Below are positions 46,086-57,726 of a stretch of DNA of 64,000 nt, one piece after another. A program made the translations under genes and the position numbers. Source of the stretch: Fodinibius salipaludis (GTDB lineage Bacteria; Bacteroidota; Rhodothermia; Balneolales; Balneolaceae); NCBI RefSeq assembly GCF_002287075.1, contig NZ_NSKE01000007.1, forward strand, positions 62,001 through 126,000. The letters are read 5' to 3'. The first letter of the stretch is position 1. Each line of letters begins with the position of its first letter. The notes under the pieces were generated by a model, which saw only the letters and a program-made list of their open reading frames with translations, had not been told where the DNA came from and searched no databases.

Positions 46086-46946
46086 ATGATTGATCGTCTT
46101 GATACAGACAAGTGGCTCAAACGTTTTGAGCTTAACCAATTTCCCGAACCGGAAATCGTACAACTCAAACATCCGGTGCTGCTTTGCCATGGATATGGGG
46201 CTATCGCATCGCTTGTAAAACCTTCGCCCCTTTATGATATAGCGCTAATGCTTCGTGCTCATAATGTACTGGCTTTTGCACCAAACATCGTTCCTTATGC
46301 CAAAATCGAGACTCGGGCCGAGGGTTGGGTTAAACTCATTAACGAACTCACAGAAAGTACCCCAACTGGCAAAGTTAATATTGTAGCCCACAGCATGGGC
46401 GGACTTGATATGCGATATGCCCTTTCAAATATGGATATTGCTCAACATGTTGCATCATTTACGACGGTTAGCACTCCGCACCGCGGTACAAGCCTGGCCG
46501 AACTTACCTTGAAAACGCCCGACGCTATCCGTGACAAGCTGGCTGATTTTCTTGATTGGATGGGCGACCGCATCTATCCGCATACAAAAAGTGATTCAGT
46601 TGCATCAGCGGCTCAGCTGACGCGAAAATATATAACGGAAGTATTCAATCCCGCAACGCCCAATGTCGATGGCATCCCCTACTATTCCTACACCTCCGCA
46701 GTGGGCAAAGGAACTAATGAACCCATTCGTGTGATCGCCCGATATCAAAACAAGCATATCTATGACATTGAAGGCCCCAATGACGGAATGGTATCAGTAA
46801 GAAGTGCCAAATGGGGCGAACATATTAAGACTTCCAACCTGTCTCACCTGGAGCAAATGAACTTGCGTGTCAAAGATGATCGTGAAGCCCTATACAAATC
46901 CTTTTGGTTAGATGTGGTTAAGATGCTGGAAGAAAAGGGCCACTAA
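46086..46946 (+). CDS. Alpha/beta-hydrolase, triacylglycerol lipase-like
   Basis: A 286-residue cytoplasmic-looking hydrolase without a signal peptide. The nucleophile is Ser103 in AHSMGG, the oxyanion motif is HGYG (35-38), and the FTTVSTPHRGTSLAE segment is typical of the bacterial lipase family I (LipA/PHA lipase type). Candidate aspartate and histidine are in NDGMVSVRSAKWG and SHLEQM. The substrate is unclear. It pairs with the unknown gene upstream and converges on surE with a 2-nt gap. Confidence 0.85.
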   Translation: MIDRLDTDKWLKRFELNQFPEPEIVQLKHPVLLCHGYGAIASLVKPSPLYDIALMLRAHNVLAFAPNIVPYAKIETRAEGWVKLINELTESTPTGKVNIVAHSMGGLDMRYALSNMDIAQHVASFTTVSTPHRGTSLAELTLKTPDAIRDKLADFLDWMGDRIYPHTKSDSVASAAQLTRKYITEVFNPATPNVDGIPYYSYTSAVGKGTNEPIRVIARYQNKHIYDIEGPNDGMVSVRSAKWGEHIKTSNLSHLEQMNLRVKDDREALYKSFWLDVVKMLEEKGH

Positions 46947-46948
46947 CC

Positions 46949-47716
46949 TTATAACTCAATATCTTCTTTATTCTTGAGAAGTGTGTAGGCTGTCATATCA
47001 TATTGGATAGGCGTCAAAGATGCATACCCTTTTTCTAACACATTAACATCCAAGTCGTCTCCTTCATCCAGAAGCTCCAGCTTACCGGTCATCCAATAAT
47101 ACGATCTGTTATTCGGATCAACACGACCTTCAAACTCTTCCACATAACGACTATTCGCCTGACGTGCCCACTTTATGCCTTTGAGCGGTCCCGCAGGGAC
47201 GTTTAAATTCATTGTAATTCCCTTGGGAAGCCCTTCACTGAGTACATATCCAATGACCTTGCGCGCCGCATCCTTAGCTCCGGATAGATCCGCATCTTCG
47301 TCATAATCTGTACAGCTTACAGCAATAGAAGGATAACCCAAAATGGTCCCTTCCGTAGCAGCACTTACCGTCCCCGAATACAAAATATTAATTCCCGCAT
47401 TACTACCATGATTAATACCACTGACTACCAGATCCGGCTTACGTTTCATCAACTGGTCGTGCGCTAATTTTACCGAATCAGCCGGAGTGCCCGTTACAGC
47501 CTGGCCGTTAAAGCGACCGTCAATTTGAAAAGATCGCGACCGGAGCGGCGTATTTACTGTAACCGCATGCCCTACTGCACTCTGTTGACGATCGGGGGCA
47601 ATAATTTCCACGTCGCCAAACTCATCGGCAACTTGGGCAAGCGCGCGTATACCCGGCGAAAAAATGCCATCATCATTGCAAACTAAAATTACCGGATTGT
47701 TATCGGATGTACTCAT
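46949..47716 (-). CDS. surE: 5'/3'-nucleotidase SurE
   Basis: A 255-residue metal-dependent phosphatase of survival protein SurE type. The metal site NDDGIFSPGI and the SGINHGSNAGINILYSGTVSAA loop are diagnostic, with VSCTDYDED later. It is the last gene of the comF-to-surE run on this strand. Family members remove phosphate from nucleoside monophosphates and short polyphosphates, with a role in stationary-phase survival. Confidence 0.96.
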   Translation of the reverse strand: MSTSDNNPVILVCNDDGIFSPGIRALAQVADEFGDVEIIAPDRQQSAVGHAVTVNTPLRSRSFQIDGRFNGQAVTGTPADSVKLAHDQLMKRKPDLVVSGINHGSNAGINILYSGTVSAATEGTILGYPSIAVSCTDYDEDADLSGAKDAARKVIGYVLSEGLPKGITMNLNVPAGPLKGIKWARQANSRYVEEFEGRVDPNNRSYYWMTGKLELLDEGDDLDVNVLEKGYASLTPIQYDMTAYTLLKNKEDIEL

Positions 47717-47728
47717 AGAGAAAGTTAA

Positions 47729-48556
47729 TTAATCGTATTGTTCATTTTCATTCGGAAAACCACCAGATTTTATATCCCTAATATACTGCTGTACCGCATT
47801 AGTCATTGATGAATGCATGTCGTCGTACCGGCGAAGGAATCGCGGTTTAAATTCCTTGTTGAGCCCAAGCATATCATGAGTAACCAACACTTGGCCATCA
47901 CATTCAGGACCGGCGCCAATACCAATAGTCGGGATAGAAATTGCTTCCGTTACTTTTTTCGCCAAGTCGGCGGGGATTTTTTCCAACACGATCGAAAAAC
48001 AACCAGCCTCTTCCAAGCTTTTGGCATCCTCAATCAGTTGTTCAGCTTCCGTCTTTTCGGTAGCACGAACTTTATACGTACCAAATTTATAAATACTCTG
48101 CGGCGTTAACCCCAGATGCCCCATGACCGGAATACCCGCTTCAACAATCTTTGCTATTGTTTCTACAACGGGTTTTCCACCCTCCAATTTAACCCCGTGC
48201 ACGCCCGCCTCTTTCATCATGCGCCCGGCATTTTCCAGCGCTTCTTCTGCTGTAACCTGGTAACTCATGAAGGGCAAATCTGCAATTACCAGTGCTGTTT
48301 CTACTCCCCGAACTACACACGAAGCGTGATAAATCATGTGCTCCATCGTCATAGGTACCGTAGTATCATGACCGGCCATTACATTGCTGGCCGAATCACC
48401 TACCAATATAACCTCAATACCTGCCTGATCAACAATGCGAGCCATCGTATAGTCGTAGGCGGTAAGCATGCTAATCTTCTCAGATTGCTGCTTCATCTCT
48501 ACGACAGTCTGAGTAGTAACTTTTTTTGGCCGGTCTGAAGTTTGTTGGGTACTCAT
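47729..48556 (-). CDS. panB: 3-methyl-2-oxobutanoate hydroxymethyltransferase
   Basis: A 275-residue TIM-barrel enzyme making ketopantoate for pantothenate and CoA. Motifs include [32 protein letters not shown] and the C-terminal [18 protein letters not shown]. It starts directly next to the fabZ stop and is 12 nt from surE. Together with coaBC at 40421 it covers CoA synthesis, though the two are not linked. panC and panD are not in the window. Confidence 0.96.
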   Translation of the reverse strand: MSTQQTSDRPKKVTTQTVVEMKQQSEKISMLTAYDYTMARIVDQAGIEVILVGDSASNVMAGHDTTVPMTMEHMIYHASCVVRGVETALVIADLPFMSYQVTAEEALENAGRMMKEAGVHGVKLEGGKPVVETIAKIVEAGIPVMGHLGLTPQSIYKFGTYKVRATEKTEAEQLIEDAKSLEEAGCFSIVLEKIPADLAKKVTEAISIPTIGIGAGPECDGQVLVTHDMLGLNKEFKPRFLRRYDDMHSSMTNAVQQYIRDIKSGGFPNENEQYD

Positions 48557-49000
48557 CTACTCCTCATTTGGAACTATGGCTGCAGTGGCATCCAATTCAC
48601 AGACAACATTATCATCAACCCGTGCTTCTGCTGTCATATTATAAAAATTGCGCTTTTCCTGAACCAGCTTTACTTCCATTCTAAGCTGGTCGCCGGGTAC
48701 AACAGATTTGCGAAATTTCGCCTTATTGATTCCCGTAAATACAGGAATATAATCTTCCGGATTATCAATATGAGAATGCATCAGCATTAAACAACCACTT
48801 TGGGCAATCGCCTCAACCTGAAGCACACCAGGCATGATTGGGCGGTTGGGAAAATGTCCGTTAAAAAAATCCTCGTTGGCTGTAACATTTTTTAATGATA
48901 GAATGCGTCCCTCTTCGACTTCTAACACCCGATCAACCAATAAAAAAGGATATCGGTGCGGTATTAGTTTTTTAATTTCATCAATTGTTAACTGGTCCAT
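48557..49000 (-). CDS. fabZ: 3-hydroxyacyl-ACP dehydratase FabZ
   Basis: A 147-residue hotdog-fold dehydratase of fatty acid elongation. The catalytic histidine is in GHFPNRPIMPGVLQVEAIAQ; the N-terminus IPHRYPFLLVDRVLE is diagnostic. It is a stand-alone form, not fused to LpxC as in many Bacteroidota. Its stop abuts the panB start. Confidence 0.96.
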   Translation of the reverse strand: MDQLTIDEIKKLIPHRYPFLLVDRVLEVEEGRILSLKNVTANEDFFNGHFPNRPIMPGVLQVEAIAQSGCLMLMHSHIDNPEDYIPVFTGINKAKFRKSVVPGDQLRMEVKLVQEKRNFYNMTAEARVDDNVVCELDATAAIVPNEE

Positions 49001-49040
49001 GGTTTCGTAATATTTTAATGTCTAAATAATGTTTAGGTAT

Positions 49041-49730
49041 TTATTTTACAGTGCCTACATAAATGTAAGCGATACCGCCTGTTAATTTTTCAAAAGAATG
49101 TGACGAAAATGATCCTGCTTTTTCCATAAGTGCCACAAAATCATTTCCGGCGGGAAACTCCGCGCTTGTTCGTGGTAGATAAGTATAGGCCTCTCTATTG
49201 CCGCTTATCCACCCTCCCAATGTAGGCATAATATATTGGCTATATAACTCATATGGATATTTAAGTAATCCCTTGGGTTGCCCAAATTCTAAAACTACAA
49301 CTTTACCACCCGAAACTACAACACGAGACATCTCTTTAAGTGCTTGTACCGGATCATCAACATTGCGAATCCCAAAGGCAATGCTTGAAATATCAAAAAT
49401 ATCATCCTCATAAGGCAAATCCATCGCATCGGCAACCTCAAAATCGACGACCAAGTTATTTTCTTTTGCTTTAGCGGGGGCGTGCTCTATCATCTCGGCA
49501 CAAAAGTCGGTTCCCAGCACATAGCCCTCATCACCGACCACCTCCTTAAACTCTAACGCCAGATCACCTGTTCCCGTCGCACAATCCAGCACCCGATCAC
49601 CAAGCTTTGCTCCGCTTAACGATACCGCGCGATCTCTCCATATGTGATGGATACCAAAAGACAGAATAGTATTCACCCGATCGTAATCATCGGCGATATC
49701 CGCAAACATATTTCGAACTTTTTCACTCAT
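49041..49730 (-). CDS. menG: Demethylmenaquinone methyltransferase
   Basis: A 229-residue SAM methyltransferase of the UbiE/MenG family. It shows FADIADDYDRVNTILSFGIHHIWRD, the SAM loop DCATGTGDLALEF and the post-II LEFGQPKG motif. With a menaquinone-type succinate dehydrogenase nearby, the last step of menaquinone synthesis is the likely role rather than ubiquinone. Confidence 0.94.
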   Translation of the reverse strand: MSEKVRNMFADIADDYDRVNTILSFGIHHIWRDRAVSLSGAKLGDRVLDCATGTGDLALEFKEVVGDEGYVLGTDFCAEMIEHAPAKAKENNLVVDFEVADAMDLPYEDDIFDISSIAFGIRNVDDPVQALKEMSRVVVSGGKVVVLEFGQPKGLLKYPYELYSQYIMPTLGGWISGNREAYTYLPRTSAEFPAGNDFVALMEKAGSFSSHSFEKLTGGIAYIYVGTVK

Positions 49731-49762
49731 AAAACTTCTACAAATTAATCTGTTTTAAACTG

Positions 49763-50410
49763 TTACTTGGAGACCACTTCTTCTTTCGGATCTAATTCGA
49801 CCAAATGATCGGTCTTGTTGATATATAATGATTCAAAACCTGTGCTATTCCACTGCAGATGATATAAAGCCCCGTTGGAATGTGGTATTTTATGCATATT
49901 ATGAAGTCCGTGTTCAAGCCATTCCGACAGTAAAATACGCAGTAACCGACCATGGAGAACAAATAACAAGTTTTTCTGCTTATTTTCTTCCAAAATTTTC
50001 CGTGCCCTTTTATTGGCTCGATTGAAAACCGCAGATGGGCTTTCTCCCTGATCGGAAGCGAAATCCACATCACCTGACTTCCAACGCTCATGGAGATGCT
50101 TTAATTCGGATTTAATCTCCGAAATAGGTCTCCCTTCCAAAATACCAAAATCCATTTCATCCAAGTCTCGGTACGTTGCCACTTCCAATCGCTGCTGTTT
50201 AGCTATGGCCTCCGCCGTTTGTCGAGATCGCTTTAAGCTACTGCTAACAATTCGTTGAATGGATACATCTTGCAGATATCGAGCTATAGCATGTGCTTGC
50301 TGAACACCGGTATCATTCAATGGGGCATCAATACCGCGTCCCTGAATTTGGTCACAGCGATTGTACTCCGTTTCTCCATGACGAGCCAGATATATATTCG
50401 TTACACTCAT
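49763..50410 (-). CDS. Histidine phosphatase family protein
   Basis: A 215-residue phosphoglycerate-mutase-like phosphatase. The phosphohistidine is in LARHGETEYN, the second basic motif SSLKRSRQTAEAI, the acid EMDFGILEGRP and the final histidine in LFVLHGRLLRILL. This is the cofactor-independent broad-acid-phosphatase look (GpmB/CobC group). Substrate unknown; it could be a sugar phosphate or a cobamide precursor. It lies 1 nt after the next minus-strand gene. Confidence 0.92.
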   Translation of the reverse strand: MSVTNIYLARHGETEYNRCDQIQGRGIDAPLNDTGVQQAHAIARYLQDVSIQRIVSSSLKRSRQTAEAIAKQQRLEVATYRDLDEMDFGILEGRPISEIKSELKHLHERWKSGDVDFASDQGESPSAVFNRANKRARKILEENKQKNLLFVLHGRLLRILLSEWLEHGLHNMHKIPHSNGALYHLQWNSTGFESLYINKTDHLVELDPKEEVVSK

Positions 50411-50411
50411 G

Positions 50412-51047
50412 TTAGCTTTTTCCCTTTTTTCGGCTTGTTGCCAACTCTACAAATTTATCTTCCATCTGTTGCACTTCAGATGGCTGCAAGTTGTAATGCA
50501 TCCCGTATTTGACCAGTATCATTTTAAACACACGATCATTAAGCGTCAATTTTTTATCAACGCCCTGATCAATCTTATCCCACAACCATTTTAAAAGTCC
50601 CAGTTTCATCAAAAAGAAAAATACGAGTCCAATACCAGCAGCCAGGTACTGCCCGGTCATACCCAATGCACTGATTATAACCAATGAGGTAATCAACAAA
50701 TAACCATCCGTATTCATAAACTTAAGTACCTTCCCGAGATAAATTGTTACAAATGCACTTTTAGACCGATACCATAGAAAATGAAATGCAATTGCTATAG
50801 TCACGGCAAATATGGGGTGGATCACCAGTAGCAATACCAACAAAAGGGTAAGAGCAAGGCTGTCGGCACTCCGCACCCAAGCGATAGCCTCCCCAACCAA
50901 CTTATCCAATGGTCGTTTTTCCAACAACCCGGGTACAAATTGTTTAATCTGATCAGTGGTAATATGAAACCAATCACCAGTTCGGGTAACGATACCAAGT
51001 TGGGTTTCAAGAAATTGATTTTGCGCGCCGGGATTCTGTTTTTTCAT
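50412..51047 (-). CDS. Integral membrane protein of unknown function
   Basis: A 211-residue protein with about four hydrophobic segments (about 65-98 as two, 115-135, 138-155). Outside them are an N-terminal region (FLETQLGIVTRTGDWFHIT) and a charged C-terminal tail with LQPSEVQQMEDKFVELA. I do not know the family. It shares the transcript with comF upstream and the phosphatase downstream. Confidence 0.7.
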   Translation of the reverse strand: MKKQNPGAQNQFLETQLGIVTRTGDWFHITTDQIKQFVPGLLEKRPLDKLVGEAIAWVRSADSLALTLLLVLLLVIHPIFAVTIAIAFHFLWYRSKSAFVTIYLGKVLKFMNTDGYLLITSLVIISALGMTGQYLAAGIGLVFFFLMKLGLLKWLWDKIDQGVDKKLTLNDRVFKMILVKYGMHYNLQPSEVQQMEDKFVELATSRKKGKS

Positions 51048-51099
51048 AAGCCGAAAAATATCCTTCTTTTTGCAAAAAACGAATTTTCAATGCGAATAA

Positions 51100-51810
51100 T
51101 TATGCCTGGGCCACTGTTAAAATAATAACAGGACCTGCTCCTGCTTCTTTTAAAGTTCCAGCCAATTCAAAGGTGGTGGCACCAGTCGTAAAGACGTCAT
51201 CAATAATTACACACAAACGATTATTAATCAATGCTTGATTTTTAACCCTAAACGCTTTTTGCAGGTTCCAAAGGCGTTTTTCGAGGCTAAAGCCTGTCTG
51301 GGAACGGGTATTTTTGATCCGAACAATGTCATCTATCTCACAAGTCGGAATATCATCCCAAACCTCCCCAAATCCCTGGGCTAACTTAAACGCTTGATTA
51401 AATCCCCGATACCGATATTTTAAATAGTGCAAGGGTACCGGAACTACCACCGATTGATGTTTATCAAATAACTCTACAATCCCAGGATGCTTTTGCACCC
51501 GCCGTCCCAACGCTCTGCCCAAATCGCGCCCTACCATTGTAAGTCGCTCGTATTTGAGCTGATGCAACAAATTTTGGAGATCACCGCCCTTATCAAATTG
51601 CCATAATGCATGCTGAACTATAATACGATCCGGTAAAAGTGAATCAGAAGAAACCTTCTTATTTTGAGGATTTCCATCTTCGAAACGATCTCTTAAACAA
51701 AATGAACAGATTTGTCTCTGCTGCTCTGTATTTTCGCGGCCGCAGCAAACACAGACATTGGGAAATATCACCCTTTTCAAACCGTTTGTTATATTCTGGA
51801 ATACACTCAT
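51100..51810 (-). CDS. ComF family phosphoribosyltransferase-like protein
   Basis: A 236-residue ComF-type protein. The N-terminal zinc finger has CVCCGRE and CSFCL pairs; the C-terminal phosphoribosyltransferase fold has VIIDDVFTTGATTFEL. In competent bacteria ComF assists DNA uptake. No other com gene is near, so its role here is uncertain. It is probably the first gene of the minus-strand run down to surE. Confidence 0.93.
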   Translation of the reverse strand: MSVFQNITNGLKRVIFPNVCVCCGRENTEQQRQICSFCLRDRFEDGNPQNKKVSSDSLLPDRIIVQHALWQFDKGGDLQNLLHQLKYERLTMVGRDLGRALGRRVQKHPGIVELFDKHQSVVVPVPLHYLKYRYRGFNQAFKLAQGFGEVWDDIPTCEIDDIVRIKNTRSQTGFSLEKRLWNLQKAFRVKNQALINNRLCVIIDDVFTTGATTFELAGTLKEAGAGPVIILTVAQA

Positions 51811-51897
51811 CGGCAGTCATTTTTATAAGTAAGACCTCCTGTTTGCACAAATCCTTACAGAGAATTTTCTTTTCAGCAAAAAATTTTTGGCAACCAC

Positions 51898-51905
51898 TAT
51901 ATTTG
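51898..51905 (+). promoter_or_regulatory. Candidate -7 promoter box for the RodZ-like gene
   Basis: TATATTTG, a full match to TAnnTTTG, 54 nt before the ATG at 51960 in the divergent comF-rodZ spacer. No well-spaced -33 TTTG. Confidence 0.45.
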
Positions 51906-51959
51906 TTTAGATTATACGCCGCATAAACGGTTTGCCACTACTAATTCAGAACATTATTT

Positions 51960-53123
51960 ATGGCATCACTCGGAAAAGATCTTGCCCATATTCGCAAAGA
52001 GCAAGAATTGAGTCTGGAGGATATTTATGAGACTACGAAGATCCCAGTAAGGATTCTCAAGTCTATCGAAGACGACTCTATTTTTGCTGACTTTGAGGAA
52101 AATGCTACCTACGTTCGCAGCTATGTACGAAGCTATGCAAAAGAGTTATCTATTGATGAAAAACAGATTATCTATGCTTTAGATAAAGTTGAAAAAGATG
52201 ACTACTCCGGGTCACTGCAAAGTCTGTTTAAGGAGCAACCCAAGCGATCTTTTGAATACGATGAGGATAACGAAGATATTATTGATGAGGAATCGGGGAG
52301 TTCCGACGAAATAAAAAGTGAGGATATGATTCATGATCATTCTCCCGAGCTTCAACCCGACCAAACTGACTCATCAGAAGATTCTCCGGAAACACAAAAT
52401 TCTTCCCCCTTGCCAAAAGCCGACCATCCCGAAGTACAATCGGTAGACTGGGCTGACTTGGGCCGAAGATTTCAACCTCTTAAATCAGCACGATCAAGAA
52501 CATATGTGGGAATTTTTGTCACGCTCTTAATAATTATTGCGGTTGGATCTTTTTTCTATTTTTCTGAAACAGATCCCATTTCTACTGATGTTAACAACAA
52601 CGCTACAACAACCAATCAGCAAGAAGAATCTTCTGAAGAAAGGGTAAGTACTGATTCCCTCGAGTTAGACATCCTCCCTTCTTCCGAAACAGATGATACC
52701 ACTAACGAACAGCAACCGGCTACCACAACTGAGGACATCCCAAATGAAACTATGTCTACACTCCCAGACACCCTCAGTGTTGTGCTTTATGCTGCTTATG
52801 GACGATTAGAACCAGTCCGGGTCTATACTGATATTATGGATGACATTAATCCCTATTGGATTGAACAGGGAGAAGCGGTGCGATTTAACTTTGTAAATGA
52901 ACTCGATATACGCGGGCAATTTAGTCGCATGGTATTAATACTTAATGGTCATCCTATTCAAAATATTCGCGAAGAATTTTACAATCCCGAATCGCGGCTT
53001 CTGGAAATCAATCGCAGTTATTTCGAGAATGACCCTCAGTGGCTACAGCCTGCGCCTGATTCACTGGAAATTGATGCCCCTCCTCCATCCACAATAGATG
53101 ATCGCCCAACCTTTAATAATTAA
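51960..53123 (+). CDS. RodZ-like HTH membrane protein
   Basis: A 387-residue bitopic protein. The N-terminal helix-turn-helix (about 1-75: LGKDLAHIRKEQELSLEDIY, YVRSYVRSYAKEL) is the HTH_25 domain of RodZ. An acidic linker (about 85-165) leads to one helix (YVGIFVTLLIIIAVGSFFYF, about 182-202). A Ser/Thr-rich spacer and a C-terminal beta domain (DUF4115-like; VRVYTDIMDD onwards) are outside. RodZ links MreB to the elongation complex and sets rod shape. It is 24 nt upstream of ligA. Confidence 0.85.
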   Translation: MASLGKDLAHIRKEQELSLEDIYETTKIPVRILKSIEDDSIFADFEENATYVRSYVRSYAKELSIDEKQIIYALDKVEKDDYSGSLQSLFKEQPKRSFEYDEDNEDIIDEESGSSDEIKSEDMIHDHSPELQPDQTDSSEDSPETQNSSPLPKADHPEVQSVDWADLGRRFQPLKSARSRTYVGIFVTLLIIIAVGSFFYFSETDPISTDVNNNATTTNQQEESSEERVSTDSLELDILPSSETDDTTNEQQPATTTEDIPNETMSTLPDTLSVVLYAAYGRLEPVRVYTDIMDDINPYWIEQGEAVRFNFVNELDIRGQFSRMVLILNGHPIQNIREEFYNPESRLLEINRSYFENDPQWLQPAPDSLEIDAPPPSTIDDRPTFNN

Positions 53124-55151
<2,028 letters not shown>

Positions 55152-55227
55152 CCTATTGCAGGTTTGGTAATATGATAATGGGTTGGTATAATTTTGTAAT
55201 CAACGTATCTTATCTGAACATTTTAAT

Positions 55228-55256
55228 GTTTCTGTCAGGTTAGATATTACAGAAAC
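55228..55256 (+). other. Hairpin ahead of the 7TM-HD gene
   Basis: GTTTCTGT and ACAGAAAC form a perfect 8-bp stem with a 13-nt loop, ending 17 nt before the ATG at 55274. It has no T-tract. Formed in the mRNA, it would sit next to the ribosome site. Confidence 0.4.
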
Positions 55257-55273
55257 AGACTGAACTTATATTT

Positions 55274-57721
55274 ATGGGTATTCTTGAAAAACTGGGGTTA
55301 GCACCTAAAAAAAGGCAGGGCGCTCCCGTACTCGGGGAGAAGAAGAAAAAACAAGAAGAAGCCTCTTCATTAAAGTACAGCCCCTATCTAAGATCATTTA
55401 TCCTTGTTCTATTTCTGGGGATTATTGTTCTTGCCATACCGGAAAGCTCCTACAAAGAACCTGTCAACTACAATATTGGAGAACCCTGGCGGGGTGATGA
55501 CTTAACTGCTCCCTTTACCTTTGCCATCCAAAAAAGTGACCAGGAACTCGAAAAAGAACGTCAAACAATTCGAGAGACAACTCCACCTATTTTTCATAAG
55601 CAACCGGATATTCAAATTGCGGTACAAAGTAAGTTGGATTCTCTCTTTCAAAGTTTAACGCCCATAAAAAAGGGATACGATACCTGGCAGCAGGCAATAC
55701 AAGATGATCAATCCGATGCCCAGCGAGACAGCCTGCGATTCGAAGAGCTGAAAGAAAGATCTCCCATAAATTTATCTGATTCAGTTTGGAAAATACTGCT
55801 GGAAAACTATAACTCCGTTTCCTCACAAAGCAGTTCCAAAGGTGGCACAAACAACCAATTTTCTGATGTAAATCTTAACGAACAGCTTGAAAACCTCGCC
55901 GCTGAAGTCCTTAATGAAGGGGTTTTAGATGTTCCAAAATCAGAGCTTACTAATGATGAGATTACTGTTCGCGACTTACAAGAACGCACCGAACAAACAC
56001 TCAATTTAGTAAATATCCGTGATCTGCCGGAAGCAAAAGAATATGCACAATATCGTCTTTCACGCAACTTTTATGATAAATTAGCAAAAGCGGGCAACGA
56101 AATTTTTGCCCAAATTATCCAGCCTAATTATATCTTCAACAAAGAAGAAACCCAGGCACGCATCCAGGATGCCCTTGACGAAATCTCCACCTCAAAAGGG
56201 GCCGTTGCCCAAGGACAGGTTATCATTCGTCGGGGTGATATTGTCACCAGTGAGAAATACAATATGCTTCAGAGCTTGGCCGATGCCCGCGCCCAAAATG
56301 CAAGTACCCTGGAACGCTGGTTACGCTATGGCGGAGATATAATAGCGGTGGTTTCTATTCTTACTATTTTCTTTTTCTATCTCTATCTGTACCGTCGATA
56401 TATCTTTGTCGATAACTCGATGCTAACCCTCGTACTTATTGCCTTTTCGCTTGTTATAGTCAGCAGCTCTATTGTTTATCATCTTGATGATATTTCACCA
56501 TTTATCGTCCCTATTGCCATTGCTCCCATAATTCTAACTATCATTTTTGATTCCCGGGTGGGACTGCTATCAACAATTACCCTGGCACTTCTCACCGGAC
56601 TTATTAATGGCAATAATTATGAATTTGTCACCGCTACCACGGTGGCCTGCAGCCTTGGGTTATTCTCGGTGCGTGACATTAAAAAGCGTTCCCAGTTTTT
56701 CTTTACCACCCCAGGCATCGTATTTGGGTCGTATCTTGTGGTCGTGCTGGGCTTTAGCATGACTACTTTTGACAGCTGGACTGTACTTGGCAGCGAGCTG
56801 CTTTTTATAGCTATTAACGCCATATTTATTCTATTTACCTATCCGCTCATTTTGCTTTTTGAAAAATCATTTAACGTAACTACCGATTTTTCACTTTTGG
56901 AACTGAGCGACACCAACCTACCGCTCCTTAAGACATTAATGACCAAAGCCCCGGGCACATTCCATCACAGCCTACAAGTATCAAACCTTGCCGAAGCTGC
57001 TGCAGGAGCTATCCAGGCAAATGGGTTGCTCTGCCGGGTTGGAGGACTCTATCACGATATAGGAAAAATGGAGAACCCCGGCTATTTCACTGAAAACCAG
57101 ACTGAGAGTAATGAACATGACAAGCTAAAGCCGCGCATGAGTGCTCTTGTTATTAAAGCACACGTTTCTAATGGGGTCAAGATAGCTGAAGAACACGGCC
57201 TGCCCGAAGTTATTGTCGAATTCATCAGAACCCACCACGGTGATTCTCTCATTAAATTCTTCTGGGATAAAGCAAAAAAGCAAGCTGATTCAAGTAAAAA
57301 AGAAATAAAGGAAAATGATTTTAGATACGACGGACCTTTACCCCACACCAAGGAAACAGGAATTTTATTGCTGGCAGATTGCATTGAAGCATCCTCTCGG
57401 GCGATGAAAGATCCCAACTATCAGAAACTTGAAAACCTCATTGACAAGATGGTCGATGATCGGGTCAATGAAGGACAACTCAGTAAAACCCCTCTCACCT
57501 TCCAGGATATTCGAACAATTAAGGAAACATTTCTCAACATCTTGGTAGGCATATACCACAGCCGGGTCGAGTATCCGGATGATGAGAAAGAAGAGGAAAA
57601 AGAAACACAAGAAAAATCAGAAGATATTGATCTGGAAGAAACTCCGGCGACCGATGAAATGCCAGATCACCCTGAATCACCTAAAAAACCGCCTCGAGTA
57701 GACGAATATTATAATTCGTAA
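55274..57721 (+). CDS. 7TM-HD phosphodiesterase, PgpH type
   Basis: An 815-residue membrane protein. A first helix (about 37-53) is followed by a large extracytoplasmic domain (about 60-345; GAVAQGQVIIRRGDIVT near its end), then seven helices (about 350-540) and a cytoplasmic HD domain with HHSLQVSNLAEAA and the metal pair in YHDIGKM (near residue 593), then THHGDSL. This is the 7TMR-HDED, 7TM and HD layout of PgpH, which hydrolyses cyclic di-AMP in Gram-positive bacteria. The C-terminus is acidic. It ends 5 nt before the recombinase gene. Confidence 0.93.
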   Translation: MGILEKLGLAPKKRQGAPVLGEKKKKQEEASSLKYSPYLRSFILVLFLGIIVLAIPESSYKEPVNYNIGEPWRGDDLTAPFTFAIQKSDQELEKERQTIRETTPPIFHKQPDIQIAVQSKLDSLFQSLTPIKKGYDTWQQAIQDDQSDAQRDSLRFEELKERSPINLSDSVWKILLENYNSVSSQSSSKGGTNNQFSDVNLNEQLENLAAEVLNEGVLDVPKSELTNDEITVRDLQERTEQTLNLVNIRDLPEAKEYAQYRLSRNFYDKLAKAGNEIFAQIIQPNYIFNKEETQARIQDALDEISTSKGAVAQGQVIIRRGDIVTSEKYNMLQSLADARAQNASTLERWLRYGGDIIAVVSILTIFFFYLYLYRRYIFVDNSMLTLVLIAFSLVIVSSSIVYHLDDISPFIVPIAIAPIILTIIFDSRVGLLSTITLALLTGLINGNNYEFVTATTVACSLGLFSVRDIKKRSQFFFTTPGIVFGSYLVVVLGFSMTTFDSWTVLGSELLFIAINAIFILFTYPLILLFEKSFNVTTDFSLLELSDTNLPLLKTLMTKAPGTFHHSLQVSNLAEAAAGAIQANGLLCRVGGLYHDIGKMENPGYFTENQTESNEHDKLKPRMSALVIKAHVSNGVKIAEEHGLPEVIVEFIRTHHGDSLIKFFWDKAKKQADSSKKEIKENDFRYDGPLPHTKETGILLLADCIEASSRAMKDPNYQKLENLIDKMVDDRVNEGQLSKTPLTFQDIRTIKETFLNILVGIYHSRVEYPDDEKEEEKETQEKSEDIDLEETPATDEMPDHPESPKKPPRVDEYYNS

Positions 57722-57726
57722 TCAAG

